DNA of 15,877 bases from contig WELB01000002.1 of the NCBI GenBank assembly GCA_009602725.1, positions 1,552,398 through 1,568,274 on the forward strand, given 5' to 3'. How positions within the stretch are numbered: the first letter of the stretch is position 1; each line of letters opens with the position of its first letter. The position numbers and the translations under genes were made by a program. The stretch comes from Spirogloea muscicola. Its lineage: Eukaryota; Streptophyta; Zygnematophyceae; Spirogloeales; Spirogloeaceae. Under the pieces are notes generated by a model that was given only the letters and a program-made list of their open reading frames with translations, was not told the origin of the DNA and did no database searches. Shown here piece by piece: positions 1-10,559 of the stretch.

Positions 1-1
1 G

Positions 2-2116
2 GGCGGCGCGGCGGTGGCGTGGCGCACCGCGACGCCGCCGCCGCCGCCGCGCGACGCCCGGGCGTATGAGGCGACGCCGACCGACCGGGACCGCATCCCC
101 GTCGTGTACGGCCCCCAGGTGAGCGGCCCGGAGCAGCAGCTCGGTAAGACCTTCCTTTCCAGCATCTGAGGACCCGTGTGCGATTCTCGGGCCTCCGAGC
201 TGAGCCGTGCGCGGCCCGTTTTCTGCGAGGCACGGCCTGCAGTTCGGGCGCGTGGCCATCTGCCTCGTCGGCGGCGCGCGCATGTTCGAGCTCACCGGGC
301 ACAGCATCCTGCGCCACGTCCTGACGGCCTTCGAGGCCGCCGACGCCTTCGTGCACGTCCCGGTGGACGAGAATGCCCACAAGATGACCCTCCTGCTCAA
401 CGCCAGCAACGTGGTGTCCCTCAGGCTGTTCGCGCAGACCCCCATCAAGATGCGCGGCGCCCGGCAGAGCATCCTCCTGCCCCAGGGCTCCCCGCAGGGC
501 GTGCAGGTAGTGCGAGCGCAGGAGCCACTGCGACGCATCGCCTCTGACCATGCCACTGCTTCCGGGTCAACCCACGGCCTGGCTGAGGGAGACGCAAGCC
601 TTCTTTGTCATTGCTTACAATGTGGGCTAAGGGCACCTTGTCGCAACAGGGCCTGCTGCAGTACTTCAACCTCGTGGAGGGCTGCCTCAAGCTCATCCAG
701 GACCGGGAGGCGGCCGCTGGCGTGAAGTACGGCTGGATCCTGCGCACGCGCGTGGACACCTTCTGGACGGGCCCGCCCCACACGCTGGTCACCTACAACC
801 CCCGCCGTTACACCGTGCCCTTTGGCTGCGAGTATGGCGGCTTGAACGACCGCTTCGGCATGGGCGACATGGTATACAGTACTGTGGCGCTGCGGCGGCT
901 CAGCTTGCTTAACCAGCTGCACAAGGCTGGCTACCGCGGCCTCAACTCAGAGCGCGCTTTCCAGGCGCAGATGACCTTAAACCACGTTCCAGTGAGCCGA
1001 ATCAGCCTGCCGTTCTGTGTGCTGAGCACACGCAAGTACTCGTGGCCGCTGCGCCCCATGGGCGTGCAGGTCGTGGCACTCAGCAGCCGAGGCTTCATGA
1101 ACGGTGCCAAGTGCCGCCCGTGCACGCCAGCGGCGACCAGCAGCAGGGCGCTGGAGTTGGTGCGTGCTGTGGACCCTGGGTGGAAGGGCACAGGGCATGG
1201 CGTGGAGCTGTGCAATGCTCAGCAGGAGTGGGAGCCCGGCTGGGAGGACATCTTCGACCGCACTGCCGGGCTGGAGGGAGCGGCGGTCCGCAAGGGCTTG
1301 ATGGGCCGGGGCTATGGCCGCTGTGTGGCGGAGATGGCGGAGCTGCAAGCCCGAGTTGAGGTGTACACTGGCCCTACGCCAGAGTTGCTCTGCCTGCTCA
1401 GCCAGCTCGGTGCTCCCGCTGTACTGGGGCTTGAGAATGCCCAGTGGCCAGTCTTCCTTGGCGGGCTTCACAAGGACAGCATTGTCTACTCGGGCGGCAT
1501 CAACAAGGACGTGTCGTGGGAAAAGGGCGTGGTGGAGCAGTGCGGGGGCTGCACTGTGCACACGTTCGACGCCACGCCCTTTGGCGCACCATGGGCACGG
1601 GAGCCTGCCACTGCCATTCTACTGCCGCTGGGCATCGAGATCCACAACCTCTGCCTGGCGAGCCACGTGGGAAATGCATCTGTGCGGTCAATCCATTGGC
1701 CCAACAAGCCTGCTGGCAGCTTCACGGTACTGCCAGCCATTCCCAAGCCGTACACGCTCGGCAAGCCGGTTGTGGTGCCCACGACAACGCTGGCAGGCGC
1801 CATGGCCATCCTGGGGCATGAGCACATTGACGTGCTGAAGCTCTTCCTGGAGGGGATGGAGCTGCGAGTCATTGAAGCATGGAGCAGCCTGCAGCAGCCG
1901 CCGCCTGTGTGTCAGCTCCTGCTCGCCTTTGCAACACGGTGGCTCGGCACAGAGGCCGACATCCTCCAGGCCTTGGCTGTGGAGTCGTTGAGAAGAATGG
2001 GGCTGGAGCTTGTGACGTGTGCGCGGCTACCAGAGGGTGCCGCTTCCACAAAGTGTGTTTTTCTTTCTCCAGCAAAGTGTAAGCAGGGCATGTTCAAGCA
2101 CATTATGCAGAGCTGA
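2..2116 (+). CDS. DUF7796-like / METTL24-FkbM-like methyltransferase fusion protein (5' partial)
   Basis: Three exons, 2..118, 243..506 and 650..2116, are joined by phase-0 GT-AG introns (119..242 with donor CAG|GTGAGC; 507..649 with acceptor CAACAG). They encode at least 615 aa; the start lies upstream, since exon 1 has no in-frame ATG. Residues about 40-280 resemble a plant/algal uncharacterised family (DUF7796, glycosyltransferase-like): CLVGGARMFELTG, FAQTPIK, GLLQYFNLVEGCL, ILRTRVDTFW, GGLNDRFGMGD, RGLNSERAF, PFCVLSTRKYSWP, GAKCRPC. Residues about 385-600 resemble the Methyltransf_22/METTL24 (FkbM-like) SAM-methyltransferase family: VYSGGINKDVSWEK, HTFDATP, then HIDVLKLFLEGMEL. The usual acidic residue of the LKxDxEG motif is Phe (codon 1844..1846). 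The role is inferred as modification of a glycan or secreted substrate; the substrate is unknown. Family assignment is from motif memory, not a search. The stop is TGA 2114..2116. Confidence 0.85.
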
Positions 2117-2447
2117 CAACATCCTGTATCACTCATTTTAGAAATCATGCATGGCATGGCTGCTCACATCCCCTGTACTTGTACTAATTAGCTCCATCGT
2201 CCTCATTCTTCATTCGCACAATGCATACCATTTTAAAGCCTGACTGGAGCTCTGCATTATGAGCCCTGGGGTTGGTTGCTTCTGTGGGTCACCAGCACCA
2301 TGTAGCCATCCAAATCTGAACTGTAGTACTTCAGATCCATTGTGTGATGGCCCGTCTCAGAAGCTGGCATGATTGTTGTGGGCCTGTTATATTCCTACCT
2401 ATGTTTTATGAATCACAAGAAGCCTTGAGTAGGCGGTGAAAAACATT

Positions 2448-2452
2448 TGTAA
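2448..2452 (+). other. Candidate TGTAA polyadenylation signal
   Basis: TGTAA is the polyadenylation motif typical of chlorophyte algae. This copy lies about 330 nt after the stop of the methyltransferase gene and is the first good match I saw. A five-base motif occurs often by chance, so this is only a candidate for the 3' end of that transcript. Confidence 0.25.
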
Positions 2453-2671
2453 GGAAGAAGAATTTGAGCTCAGCCATTATCATCGGTTTGTTGCTTTGAC
2501 GATTGTTTCGGTAGATGTAGAGCCGCCCAAGTGTATTGAATGAGGCTCGCCAAGCCCAAGGACGAGGACTGTCGCAAGGCAAAGGTCGGGGCCAAGGCAC
2601 TTAATGAGCCAAAAACCGGTAAGCAAGCCAACAGAAACAAAATGCAGAAGGGCCAGGGGGTGGAATATCGC

Positions 2672-2893
2672 CTATTTCTCTTCTTGGCGCGCCACGAGAC
2701 CAGCCCCTAGAAAGCTATCGAGGTTCAATAGAGCCCTGTTTCCGACCTCATTAAGTAGTCTAGCGTCTCCGCCAGTTGCCACAAAGGCCTCACAGAATTG
2801 CAATCCGATTCTGAGATCCGAGGTGCCAAGTCTGAGAAACTGGTTCCTGAGAAGAAACTTTCGGCAACTGGGGACAGTCCTCGAGAGAAACAC
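2672..2893 (-). other. Unassigned 73-codon ORF (hypothetical, possibly a decayed fragment)
   Basis: This is an intact ATG-to-stop ORF of 73 codons with an amphipathic, protein-like composition (stretches such as RLGTSDLRIGLQFCEAF and NEVGNRALLNLDSFLGAG). I do not recognise it. An overlapping + strand ORF of similar length (2604..2909) runs through the same DNA, so the open frame may be chance. It could be a relic exon or a transposon remnant. It is listed because it is the most protein-like frame in this gap, not because expression is supported. Confidence 0.15.
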
Positions 2894-3282
2894 CCCAAAC
2901 GCATTTTAACGGCCTACCTCTAACCAAATACAACAAGTATTGTACCACATCGAAATCATTATTTGGGTTGTGCCTTCGTCACCAGTGCACACCGTTAATC
3001 AGGGTTGCACCTTCGTCGATGTCGCGCGTCGTTGTTCGCCCAACTTGTGAGATGGCTAGCCTCTCTAGTACCCTCCAGCTGTCTTTCCCATGGCATTGAC
3101 GTTCTGGCATTCTTACATTTGTTACATCAGACCTGTCAAGACATCTTCTATTCATCCGTGAAAAAAATCAAATGTTCAAGAGCACAGTGTTAGGATCGTT
3201 CAGATGTGTCACTTGCTGTCTGTGCATCAGCAGTGGTGAATATAGCATGGTAAGTACTCTATGCCACCTTTCTTGACCACAT

Positions 3283-3540
3283 ATGAACGAGACGGCCTAT
3301 TACAGCCTTTTGAATGGAAGCGTTTGCTCCTACTGTGATGATGCAACTTGCAAGAACTTGAATGTCATACCCTGCCGCAAAGGTGTCACATTAGGATTTC
3401 ACGACTTGTGGGTCTTTGTCCCTTTGTACAATATTCTAAGGTCCATGGATGTGGACATGGAGAAAGGAGGCAATGCAAGTGCAATGCCATTGCAATATCC
3501 ATTGTATCTACTAAATTGCAGGTCATTCCCCTCAAATTGA
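3283..3540 (+). other. Unassigned 85-codon ORF (hypothetical)
   Basis: An ATG-initiated frame of 85 codons with four cysteines early on (CSYCDDATC, then a CRK) and a hydrophobic stretch LWVFVPLYNIL. No family is recognised. A GGTCATT donor-like site lies near its end and the frame does not connect clearly to another exon. It may be chance or a degraded exon. It sits in the DNA expected to carry the 3' UTR of the convergent ATG14 gene. Confidence 0.15.
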
Positions 3541-3731
3541 CGATCTAGTGAACGGTAATTGTCATGGTCTGGCAGCAGCCAGGCTTTGGACTAAGCAGTG
3601 CTATAGTCATAACGAACAATATCGAGGAGCATTAGCGCCTGGAGGGCACAATCCTTTGGCCTATTTGCTGCATCTGGACTCTGCTTCACAATTTGAAGAA
3701 GCAAATCTTGAGAGTCAAGTCTTATGTCAAG

Positions 3732-6700
3732 CTACTTCGTGATGTCGATGAACATGGCACGTGCCCAGTGCTCCACGTTCTCTTCCTCAGAAGGAGGAGG
3801 TGGTAGGTAGGGGGGATCAATCAAGTCCCAGCCTTCAAAGTGGGTCTCCTCCTGAAACCTGGCCGCCTCAGCCTGCTTCCAAGCTTCATATGCGACATCC
3901 TTTTGTCGCTTGAGCTCTTCAGCATGGCTTTTGCTCGTGCTCTTGTGATCATCGACTCCTTGCTGATGGTCGGCTTTGGCACGAGGTGTACTGCTGACGA
4001 GCATCTGCGCCCTTGGCTGCAGACTCAGGAAGTAGTGTCATAGAGGGGAGACATTTCGTTTTGAACGAATCATCCTCTGATAGGTTTGTAATTTCACAGA
4101 GAAGCGGCATGTCAAGCACAGGGCACATATTTGGATGTAAGTTTAGTTAAGCTAATCTAGAGCAGCACGCCATGCACTGGTCAGAGCGACAGAAAAGTCG
4201 ATCAACCAGACCGAGCTGCTACTAATGCAAGTGTAATGGACGATGCAAAAGCCTGGGTTGGAATGTTGACCTTGACACTGAGATCCCTGTGCATCTGTTT
4301 CTGGCAGAGTGAGTCTGAGAGAGTGTCTGGACACCTCCTGCTCTGACTTGAAGATCCTTGCCTGAAACAAGAGACGATGGGTCAGCACATTGGTCTTGCA
4401 AGCTAGGCTGCTGACAATGAGCATCACAGTACACATGTTTGAGGATGTTGTAGTAGAAGCATGCAGCATACTAATTGCATCCATGTAATTCCTTGACGCC
4501 TTTTTTAAGCTCAGCTCTTGGTTGGTGCGAAAAGGAAATGAATTCTGGGCGATGCAGATATTCTAATGGCAGCTTCACCTCTCTTGATTAGATAAGAGAT
4601 GCGTGTGGTCAGAGAGGACATGGACCAGGCCCGCAAAGGTAGCAAATTGAGTGAAAGTTTGATGTCTGCTGGTGGAAGTGTCTTTGAGGTATGCGCAAAG
4701 GCAGGCCACACTTCTTCTTAACAGCAGTATACCCTTCCTGCAGCCCCTCCGTGTGCTTCCAGGATGTGCAACTTCCTCTACTTGCACTGGGGATGTGGGG
4801 GTTGTTGGGGAGTTTTCAGCTGGAGCCTCAATCAACTGCTGCCTGGAAAGGAAGAGAGGGTATGGGGAACTGGCAAGGCACACGTTCACTGTTAGCAAGC
4901 AGCTACTAAGGCTTGCAGGCATACAATGTTCACATCTGAGCATTGCCCCACCTGCAAGTCTAAGAAGTTGCAGAAAGTTACACTTTCCATGTTGTTACAG
5001 CAAAAGCATCATGTGCTTGGACTGTGTCATGTTCCAGAGGCAGGCACGCTGGGAGGTTCTCATGTTGATGACTGACTTAGAGGCAGCCGGCTGACTATCC
5101 AGGTAGGAAGCCCGCTGCCATATCTTGGATGAAGAAGCCTGATATGGACAACAAAGCAATCAGGATTCAGATCGTCTTCAAGCAGGGACTGCAGCAAGCA
5201 AGGTGAGTAAGACCTGCGCCTGACCCAAGACTAGTGTGAGGTGCGTCTCCTTCTCAGTAGCAGCAAATGCTTGGTGAGCCTCAAAAGTCATCCATGTGGA
5301 CTGTCACCCCCACGTGTCAATGCATGCCCTGCGCCAATAAGAGAATGGGTTGTGACTTACTGCAAAGCTTGCACAGTGCAGAATTGGGCTTGATAAATAT
5401 GTCGCCAAAATGTCAATGAAATGTAGGAGATACCTGCTTACGCGCAGTCAGCATCAATAATCTCAAGATCAGTACACGAACCCCTGTACATGGAGCTCCC
5501 GGTATTGAAAAGTCTGACAGACATGGCAGCTGCATATAGGTAGGGGCTGAATTGTACCCAAGAGCTACAGCAAGCTCTCCTGGTGGTAAAGTAAGAGGGT
5601 TGTCGTCCTCGGGAAGGCGAAAACCACATATACGTATTACTTGAGTCACCCGCTCTGAGCCATCCCATACATCTGGCGATTCCACAACAGCCTGTCACAA
5701 GACACGAGGCAGTCTAGGATGCTTCACCTGTCTGCTACATTCTGCAGTATAATCTGATTGTCACATGAGGCTTGTGCCCGCTCCTTGTGTGATGTATTAT
5801 AATGCACAGGCTTATATTTTCCTTACAGTCGCATAGTGGCTAGTCAGGCATGTTTCTCCCTCTGCAACTTGCAAGCTTGTGAACACCAACTGTTCAGGAA
5901 TCACAGACTGCAACCTGACCCAAGAAACAATTCCGGATGGCTAACTTACTGTGCTATCCTGACTTTGATTCAAGCCATGACAAGCTCGACAATCTCAGCA
6001 TTTCATGTTGCATTGTGAAGGATGACACGTGATACAGTGCGTGCTAAGAAAAACATGTCTGACAAGGACAGTGCTGGATACCGTTTGCAGTGGAAGAGTG
6101 ACACGGAGCTGGCGCACAAGAAATTGCCTCTGACGATGGAGCTCCGACAAGATATTACTCTGCAACATGTCAGCAGGGACAACATGATCAGGCAACCTTA
6201 AGGCAATCTTAGAGAGAAAGTATCAAGCCTGGTGATGGATATGTTGCATATACAACAAAAAACACCATCACAGCTTTCACGAAGGAGAAACTCAAGAAGC
6301 TGAGAGAGGATATGCAAAGAGTTGTAGCTAAGTGCGAAGCTATTACGCTGCTAAGTAGCTGAGCTTGAAGAAGGTCCGGAAAGTGATGCACAAGAAGCTC
6401 ATCCTTTGTGGAAGTCAGCTGATTTTGCACATAGTAGGATAAGGTGTTTGAGTAAGTATTCACAATCGCATGCACAAAATCTGCAGTCCTCGAAGGTTGT
6501 CAGCAGTTTCTGTGCAATGTGAGCTACCTGGACCTTTAGACACCTTCTGAAAGCAGCTCGCTTTCTCGTCAACACCATTGGTTGCTCAAATTCTTGTTCA
6601 TACTGTGGACCGCGATGCAATGAAACCTGGACTATACTATACTGGAGATACTGATTGTCAGATTGGACAAGGTAATGTTCAGGACAGCAGAGGGAGATCA

Positions 6701-7814
6701 CTGGTGAGAACGGATGATAGGCTGCCTTACCACTGCCCATTGCTCTGCTCTGCTTTTGGGGGCATCAACACAAACATGCTGCTCACCTTGTCCTTGGCAG
6801 CTGCCACTTCCTTGGCCCGCACATGCACGCTTGTAACTAAGCCGTCGAGCTTCTCCACAACTGTTGACATGCCAAAGGAACGTGAATTAAGAGGACCGCA
6901 AAGCAGAGCATGCAGTAGGATAGTAGGCAAACCCTTGGTCATCAGGTGCCTGTTGAACTAGCTGCTGCAGAAGGTTTCTGACAAAGTCTTCTTCAATGCT
7001 TACTTGTCCTATGACTAGGTGGATGTCTGTCATGCGTATCGAGCTCTACGCAGAAGTGCCTGGCGAGGACGGAAGCAAGCTTTCTGCAATGACATTCTCA
7101 CTGGGGCGCTGTCTGCGATACTGACCTCTAATGAGGGCTCTTTGAGCTTCCTTGATCCTTATTCGCAGGTGTGCCCTCCGCTCAGCAGCTTCGTCCCTCC
7201 ATCTCCAGTGCATGAGAAAGGCATCCTGTTACCAAAGGCAAACAGAGGACGCAGAGACGAGTACATCTGCTCAGTGCCTACATGGCGAATTGAACCTGCT
7301 CGCAGGAGTCAGCAGGAGTGGTGTCTATACTCTGAACTTGTCACAACAGGAGTTTCAATTGGGCACTTTGCAAGCCTTACATTAGAATAGAGAGATCTGT
7401 CCGTTAATTGATCGACTACTGCAAGTCGAGGATGTGTGTCTACACCTCTTCTCCTAAGCGCGCCTGTGTAGAATCTCTCAGTCGATCCCGCTCCTGGATG
7501 CGCTGGCTCAGCATTCGCTGCCTCTCTTTGACACTGCGAACACTTGGCTGATTGCTGTGCTTCAGGGTATGATAGTAAGCAGACCTGATAATGATAAACT
7601 CTGGCGCCATGAATGCAAGTCCAGTTTTCGTAATTGACAGACCTTAAAATGGGAGCCGTGCAGTTCAAAGGTCAACACCTAGTAATGTAAGCGGACACGA
7701 CAACTTCGACGGTGTGTTGCTGTGGACTCGTAAAACCTACTTTCCTCTGATGCACGAGGAGCAGACAAACTCCTGGTTGCTGCGCTCGCAGGCGGCACAG
7801 GCGATGGCTCCCAT
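3732..7814 (-). CDS. ATG14: Autophagy-related protein 14 (ATG14/UVRAG family), about 14 exons
   Basis: ATG14 is a subunit of the class III PI3-kinase (VPS34-VPS15-ATG6) complex that starts autophagosome formation. The hand-built exons are 7814..7741, 7584..7446, 7225..7126, 6860..6787, 6650..6528, 6418..6347, 6159..6082, 5691..5558, 5529..5478, 5138..5077, 4869..4579, 4509..4435, 4361..4223 and 4016..3732. All phases agree and total 1698 nt (about 565 aa). ATG 7814 is the first after an in-frame TAG (7859..7857). Visible in order are C6-x2-C9...C18-x2-C21, an Arg/Gln/Glu-rich coiled coil, SELHRQRQFLVRQLR, ICGFRLPEDDNP, ELHVQGF|ASSKIWQRASYLD, SPYPLFLSRQ, RKGILLLRRSVACLCAYL, then EGWDLIDPPYLPPPPSEEE, EHWARAMFIDITK and TAG 3734..3732. 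The order matches plant ATG14 as I recall it. Weak points are the exon 3 end, the starts of exons 5 and 6, the 28-nt gap between exons 8 and 9, and exons 12-13. Confidence 0.85.
5530..5557 (-). other. 28-nt GT-AG gap inside ATG14 (mini-intron or frameshift)
   Basis: Exon 8 of the ATG14 model reads through ICGFRLPEDDNP and ELAVALG in one frame. The next family-like stretch, TFQYRELHVQGF, which continues to ASSKIWQR, is in another frame. Removing GTACAATTCA...TATGCAG (28 nt, GT to AG) restores the frame, but spliceosomal introns this short are exceptional. A one-base deletion, or a two-base insertion, in the same stretch would fit equally well. Confidence 0.5.
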
Positions 7815-8280
7815 CGCAGCCGGCCCTGCATCGGCCAGCCGAGCCTGGCTGGCGTCCTACATGGGAAGGCTTCAGCGCCGTCTCGCACGGCAGTGGTCCG
7901 TGCTGCGGAGCGGCTCAAGGCGTCGTTTTGGGGCGGTGTGGCGGCCCCGGCAAGTTGCGCCGCGGGGCGCGCGGAGGGCCAGCGGCAGGCAGGCGACGGC
8001 AGGCCACCGGAGGCCAAGTGCAACCCATCTGTCGCCGACGGTGACGGCAGCCGGGGGGTAGGGGTATCGAGAGCGAAGCCCGCTAGCCAACCCCACGCCT
8101 TGACCGTTGTCCCGTTTCTTTGGCTTTTCTTTGGCTTTTGGCTCATTCACCGCCCTCGCTTGCCTGAGCTGAGAGTTTTTTGTTTGTTTTTGTGTACGCT
8201 TCGACTCCGTATGTCAGGGCACTGGCTTCCGTGGCGATGCTCCGCCAGCAAGTTAGCCGCTTTCCAAGTTAGAAGAAAGT
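7815..8280 (-). promoter_or_regulatory. ATG14 5' UTR / upstream region, GC-rich near the start
   Basis: The first 280 bp upstream of ATG 7814 are strongly GC-rich, then composition falls quickly, the same 5' profile as NF-YB. Several overlapping ORFs run through both strands here, including one of 155 codons, but they are what GC-rich DNA yields by chance. No TATA box is evident. A short direct duplication of the type CTTTGGCTTTT is present at about 8118..8140. Confidence 0.4.
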
Positions 8281-8288
8281 AAGTGCTC

Positions 8289-8317
8289 GCCCATACAGAA
8301 GAGGGGCTGGCAAAGCC
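8289..8317 (+). repeat. Dispersed repeat, outlying copy (partner at 10307..10335)
   Basis: The 29-bp sequence GCCCATA(C/G)AGAAGAGG followed by GGCT(G/A)GCAAAGCC occurs here and at 10307..10335 with two mismatches, 2 kb apart. The partner lies inside the repeat cluster upstream of NF-YB, so this is an outlying piece of the same family on the ATG14 side. Confidence 0.7.
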
Positions 8318-8418
8318 CAGTTAGCGTGTTGGAGTAAGAAGAAAGTCACTTACAGTACAGGGCGATGACTGTGATTGGCCATCTTGTCAAATTTCTATGT
8401 GCTCACTCGTGGGTACAA

Positions 8419-8451
8419 ACGTCACACTGTGTACTACGTCACGTGTGTACT
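8419..8451. promoter_or_regulatory. Tandem ACGTCAC...TGTGTACT element with a G-box
   Basis: Two near-identical units lie side by side, 8419..8435 and 8436..8451; both read ACGTCAC then TGTGTACT. The second unit contains ACGTCA overlapping the palindrome CACGTG (8440..8445). ACGTCA and CACGTG are known core sites of plant bZIP and bHLH factors. The element is about 600 bp upstream of the ATG14 start. Function is inferred from motif and position only. Confidence 0.35.
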
Positions 8452-9800
8452 ATTGTCACTACCTCAGCCACCTTAGCATAGGGCTTCGATTTGTGTAACC
8501 CCACTCCTTGCACTAGCTGTTGTCTGAACAGTGTTTTGGCTAGACTTGGCAACCTCCTCATTTCATGCGCATCGCGCGCCTTCTCTCTCTTGTGCATCAA
8601 ATTCGGGCCCGCCTTTCACAGGCATTGCCCCTTCAAATGAGCTTCTCTCCTTCACAGAGACCAGCTACATGGGAAGCGTTTCTTCAGTTTGCACCGCCCT
8701 GCCATGCCAAAAAGCGTTGACTGCCATACGACGTCGATAGGCTAGAGTAGCACAGAGTAAGTGTTGTATTAAAATCCGAGCAGGCAACACGAAGCAAAGC
8801 AAGTCCATGTACGACATGCGAAAGGTACAATAACGGCTTGAGCAGATGGTATCTGTGTTGTGGCCGATAATTCTGACGCCTTCCTCCAGAATTGCTCAGA
8901 TAGAAGCCCCCGAACTACTGAGAAGCCCATATATGCTTTTGAGAATTATTTGAAAATTGGTGGCTGCTTCAGCTTGGGCAGGCTGGAAAATGGTAGCTCG
9001 TTGTAGATATTACATGCCTCGTGTATCTACGTGTGCAGCCGCCTCAGCGTCCTTGTCAGACTAATGCAAATGAGCCTCTGACGGGGACCTGCGCGGCACA
9101 CCTCTTTGGAAAGCAATACTTTTCTCTGTCACTATTTTAGCTGCTGCTTAATTTAGAGTTGGAGGAAGAAGCTCTGTTGAAAGGGGCAATGGCGGTGACA
9201 AGCCAGCCAATAAGGTACGTATAAGGTCTGAAGGTGCCGGAAAGTGCACATCACCCAGCCAAGCGAGTGGATAGTACGAATGGGGCTCAGTAAACCCTAT
9301 TCAGCAACCGCGAGCTGGAACAGCTTGCAGCAGGTATAAAGTTTTCCGCGCCGAAGTCTAGATGCGGCAGCGAAGGCATGGCCTGCATACAGATGCACGG
9401 CAATTGCCTGGGATGCTGGCGTGGACTGGAGAGGCGTACATGGTACACCTGAGCAGCGACCTGGCGGCCTTGTAGTCAGGCCTAGCTGGCCTGATGCCAG
9501 GTCACGCTTGCTGCGCAAGCTGCTGGAGAAGGTCGAGCCACGTATTGTCTAGAAGTGAAGGTGCTCGGTGCACATGCATTGAAGGGAGGCCAAGTCAGTA
9601 CAATGTTGATGCGAAAGGGCGAAGGGATTGCAAGCAATGAGAGTACACAATGCGAAGCTCTAGTCAAGGATGGGCTAAGGATGCAGGGCAAGATAGTGCA
9701 TAAGCGCCTAAAGGAGGCGAGGGCTGTAGAAGGGCCAAACGATCAGAAAACGGGACAATGAAGTAAGCTGCGATTAAACCTGGAACTTAAGTTGCTGAGT
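8452..9800. other. Intergenic DNA between divergent ATG14 and NF-YB genes
   Basis: No coding signal could be supported. ORFs of up to 73 codons occur on both strands without recognisable motifs or splice partners. A CCAAT pentamer sits at 9207..9211. Toward 9700 the sequence begins to show phrases of the repeat family found downstream (AGGCGAGGGCTGTAGAAGGG). Confidence 0.45.
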
Positions 9801-10485
9801 GACCATGTCGCAAAGGGGACTAGAAGTCAGCTCTTCCACAGGGGGCGAGGGCTTTGAAAAGCCAGCCAAGAAAGATCAAACAAGATCAAAGAGCCGCAAG
9901 GCGCCAAACCACACAGCGAATGGGGACTGGCCGGAAGAAGTGAGCTCTTCCAAAGAAGAAAGACTTCAGGTTCAGAAAGAGGCCCGGAAGGCCCCAAAAC
10001 CGTACAGCTTGTGCAAGAGACTACAGCGATTGGGAGCTGCGGAAGAGAACCCCGTGCGCATAAATTGAAAGGGAGGCCGATGTGAGCCAATGCACTGTTC
10101 GGGCCGGAAGATAGAGAGAGGTCGAAAATGGGGGGGGGGGGCGAATTTCGTGTATTTGAAACAAACGAAGGCCAAATGGCCAAGTACAAAGGCAAGCACA
10201 TCTGAAGACCTACAGCAGAATGACCGGCTCAGTAACCACGGGTCAAAACATGAAGGTCGCTAATCGAAGCCTGAATACTAGATGGCAGATATGAAAGAAA
10301 GGGCTTGCCCATAGAGAAGAGGGGCTAGCAAAGCCAGCCCAAAAGTAGAATGGACAATGTCAAAAGCCAAAGAAAGAGGTGCCCGAAAGAACTACAACAT
10401 AAAACACTACAAAAGACAAGACGATGCAGAGGGAAGCTCAGTACCCGCGAGTGTGCAACATCAAGTCGGAGTAGCTCGCTGCAGG

Positions 10486-10519
10486 GAAAGAAGTGGCACT
10501 CCCAACGGGGGCAAGGGCC
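10486..10519 (+). repeat. Partial copy of the 150-bp repeat module
   Basis: GAAAGAAGTGGCACTCCCAA followed by CGGGGGCAAGGGC matches the first 35 bp of the copies at 11266 and 11581 (GAAGAAGTGG..CTCCCAATGGGG). The CCAAT core is changed to CCAAC here. The rest of the module is missing or too diverged to see. Confidence 0.65.
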
Positions 10520-10559
10520 GCTTCCAGGAACCCAGTCTCTCTGATCTGAGGCTGCTTAG

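Larger units (their letters stand above)
2117..3731. other. Intergenic / 3' UTR region between convergent genes
   Basis: GC falls sharply after 2116. The stretch should hold the 3' UTRs of the upstream + gene and of the convergent - strand ATG14 gene. Short ORFs include 2604..2909 (+), 2672..2893 (-) and 3283..3540 (+). None has a family match I recognise, and none chains into neighbouring exons by clear splice sites. No tRNA, rRNA or obvious transposon ends were seen. TTACA (TGTAA on the - strand) occurs at 3300..3304, 3122..3126 and 3113..3117, giving possible ATG14 polyadenylation sites. Confidence 0.5.

Noticed and set aside
977-1561. 194-codon ORF on the - strand
   Set aside because: It lies wholly within the conserved last exon of the fusion gene on the + strand and has no recognisable motif.
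5442-5529. Alternative frames of ATG14 exon 9 (reading LFNTGSSMYRGSC or LSDFSIPGAPC)
   Set aside because: Both look protein-like, and the second even keeps phase, but the frame giving ELHVQGF joins to ASSKIWQR in the pattern expected for the family.
6419-6480. Longer 5' version of ATG14 exon 6 starting after GACTGCAG
   Set aside because: The frame is protein-like, but it needs a phase-1 donor from exon 5 that exists only as a poor GTCTAA site. The start at 6418 keeps phase 0.
6866-7030. 48-codon ATG ORF on the - strand within ATG14 intron 3
   Set aside because: It reads like protein but has no acceptor and donor pair that preserves the phase between exons 3 and 4. It remains an outside candidate for an alternative exon.
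7679-8282. Overlapping ORFs of 92-155 codons on both strands around the ATG14 start
   Set aside because: The region is GC-rich with few stops by chance. The only frame with family-like content is the 25-residue Cys-motif exon at 7814..7741.
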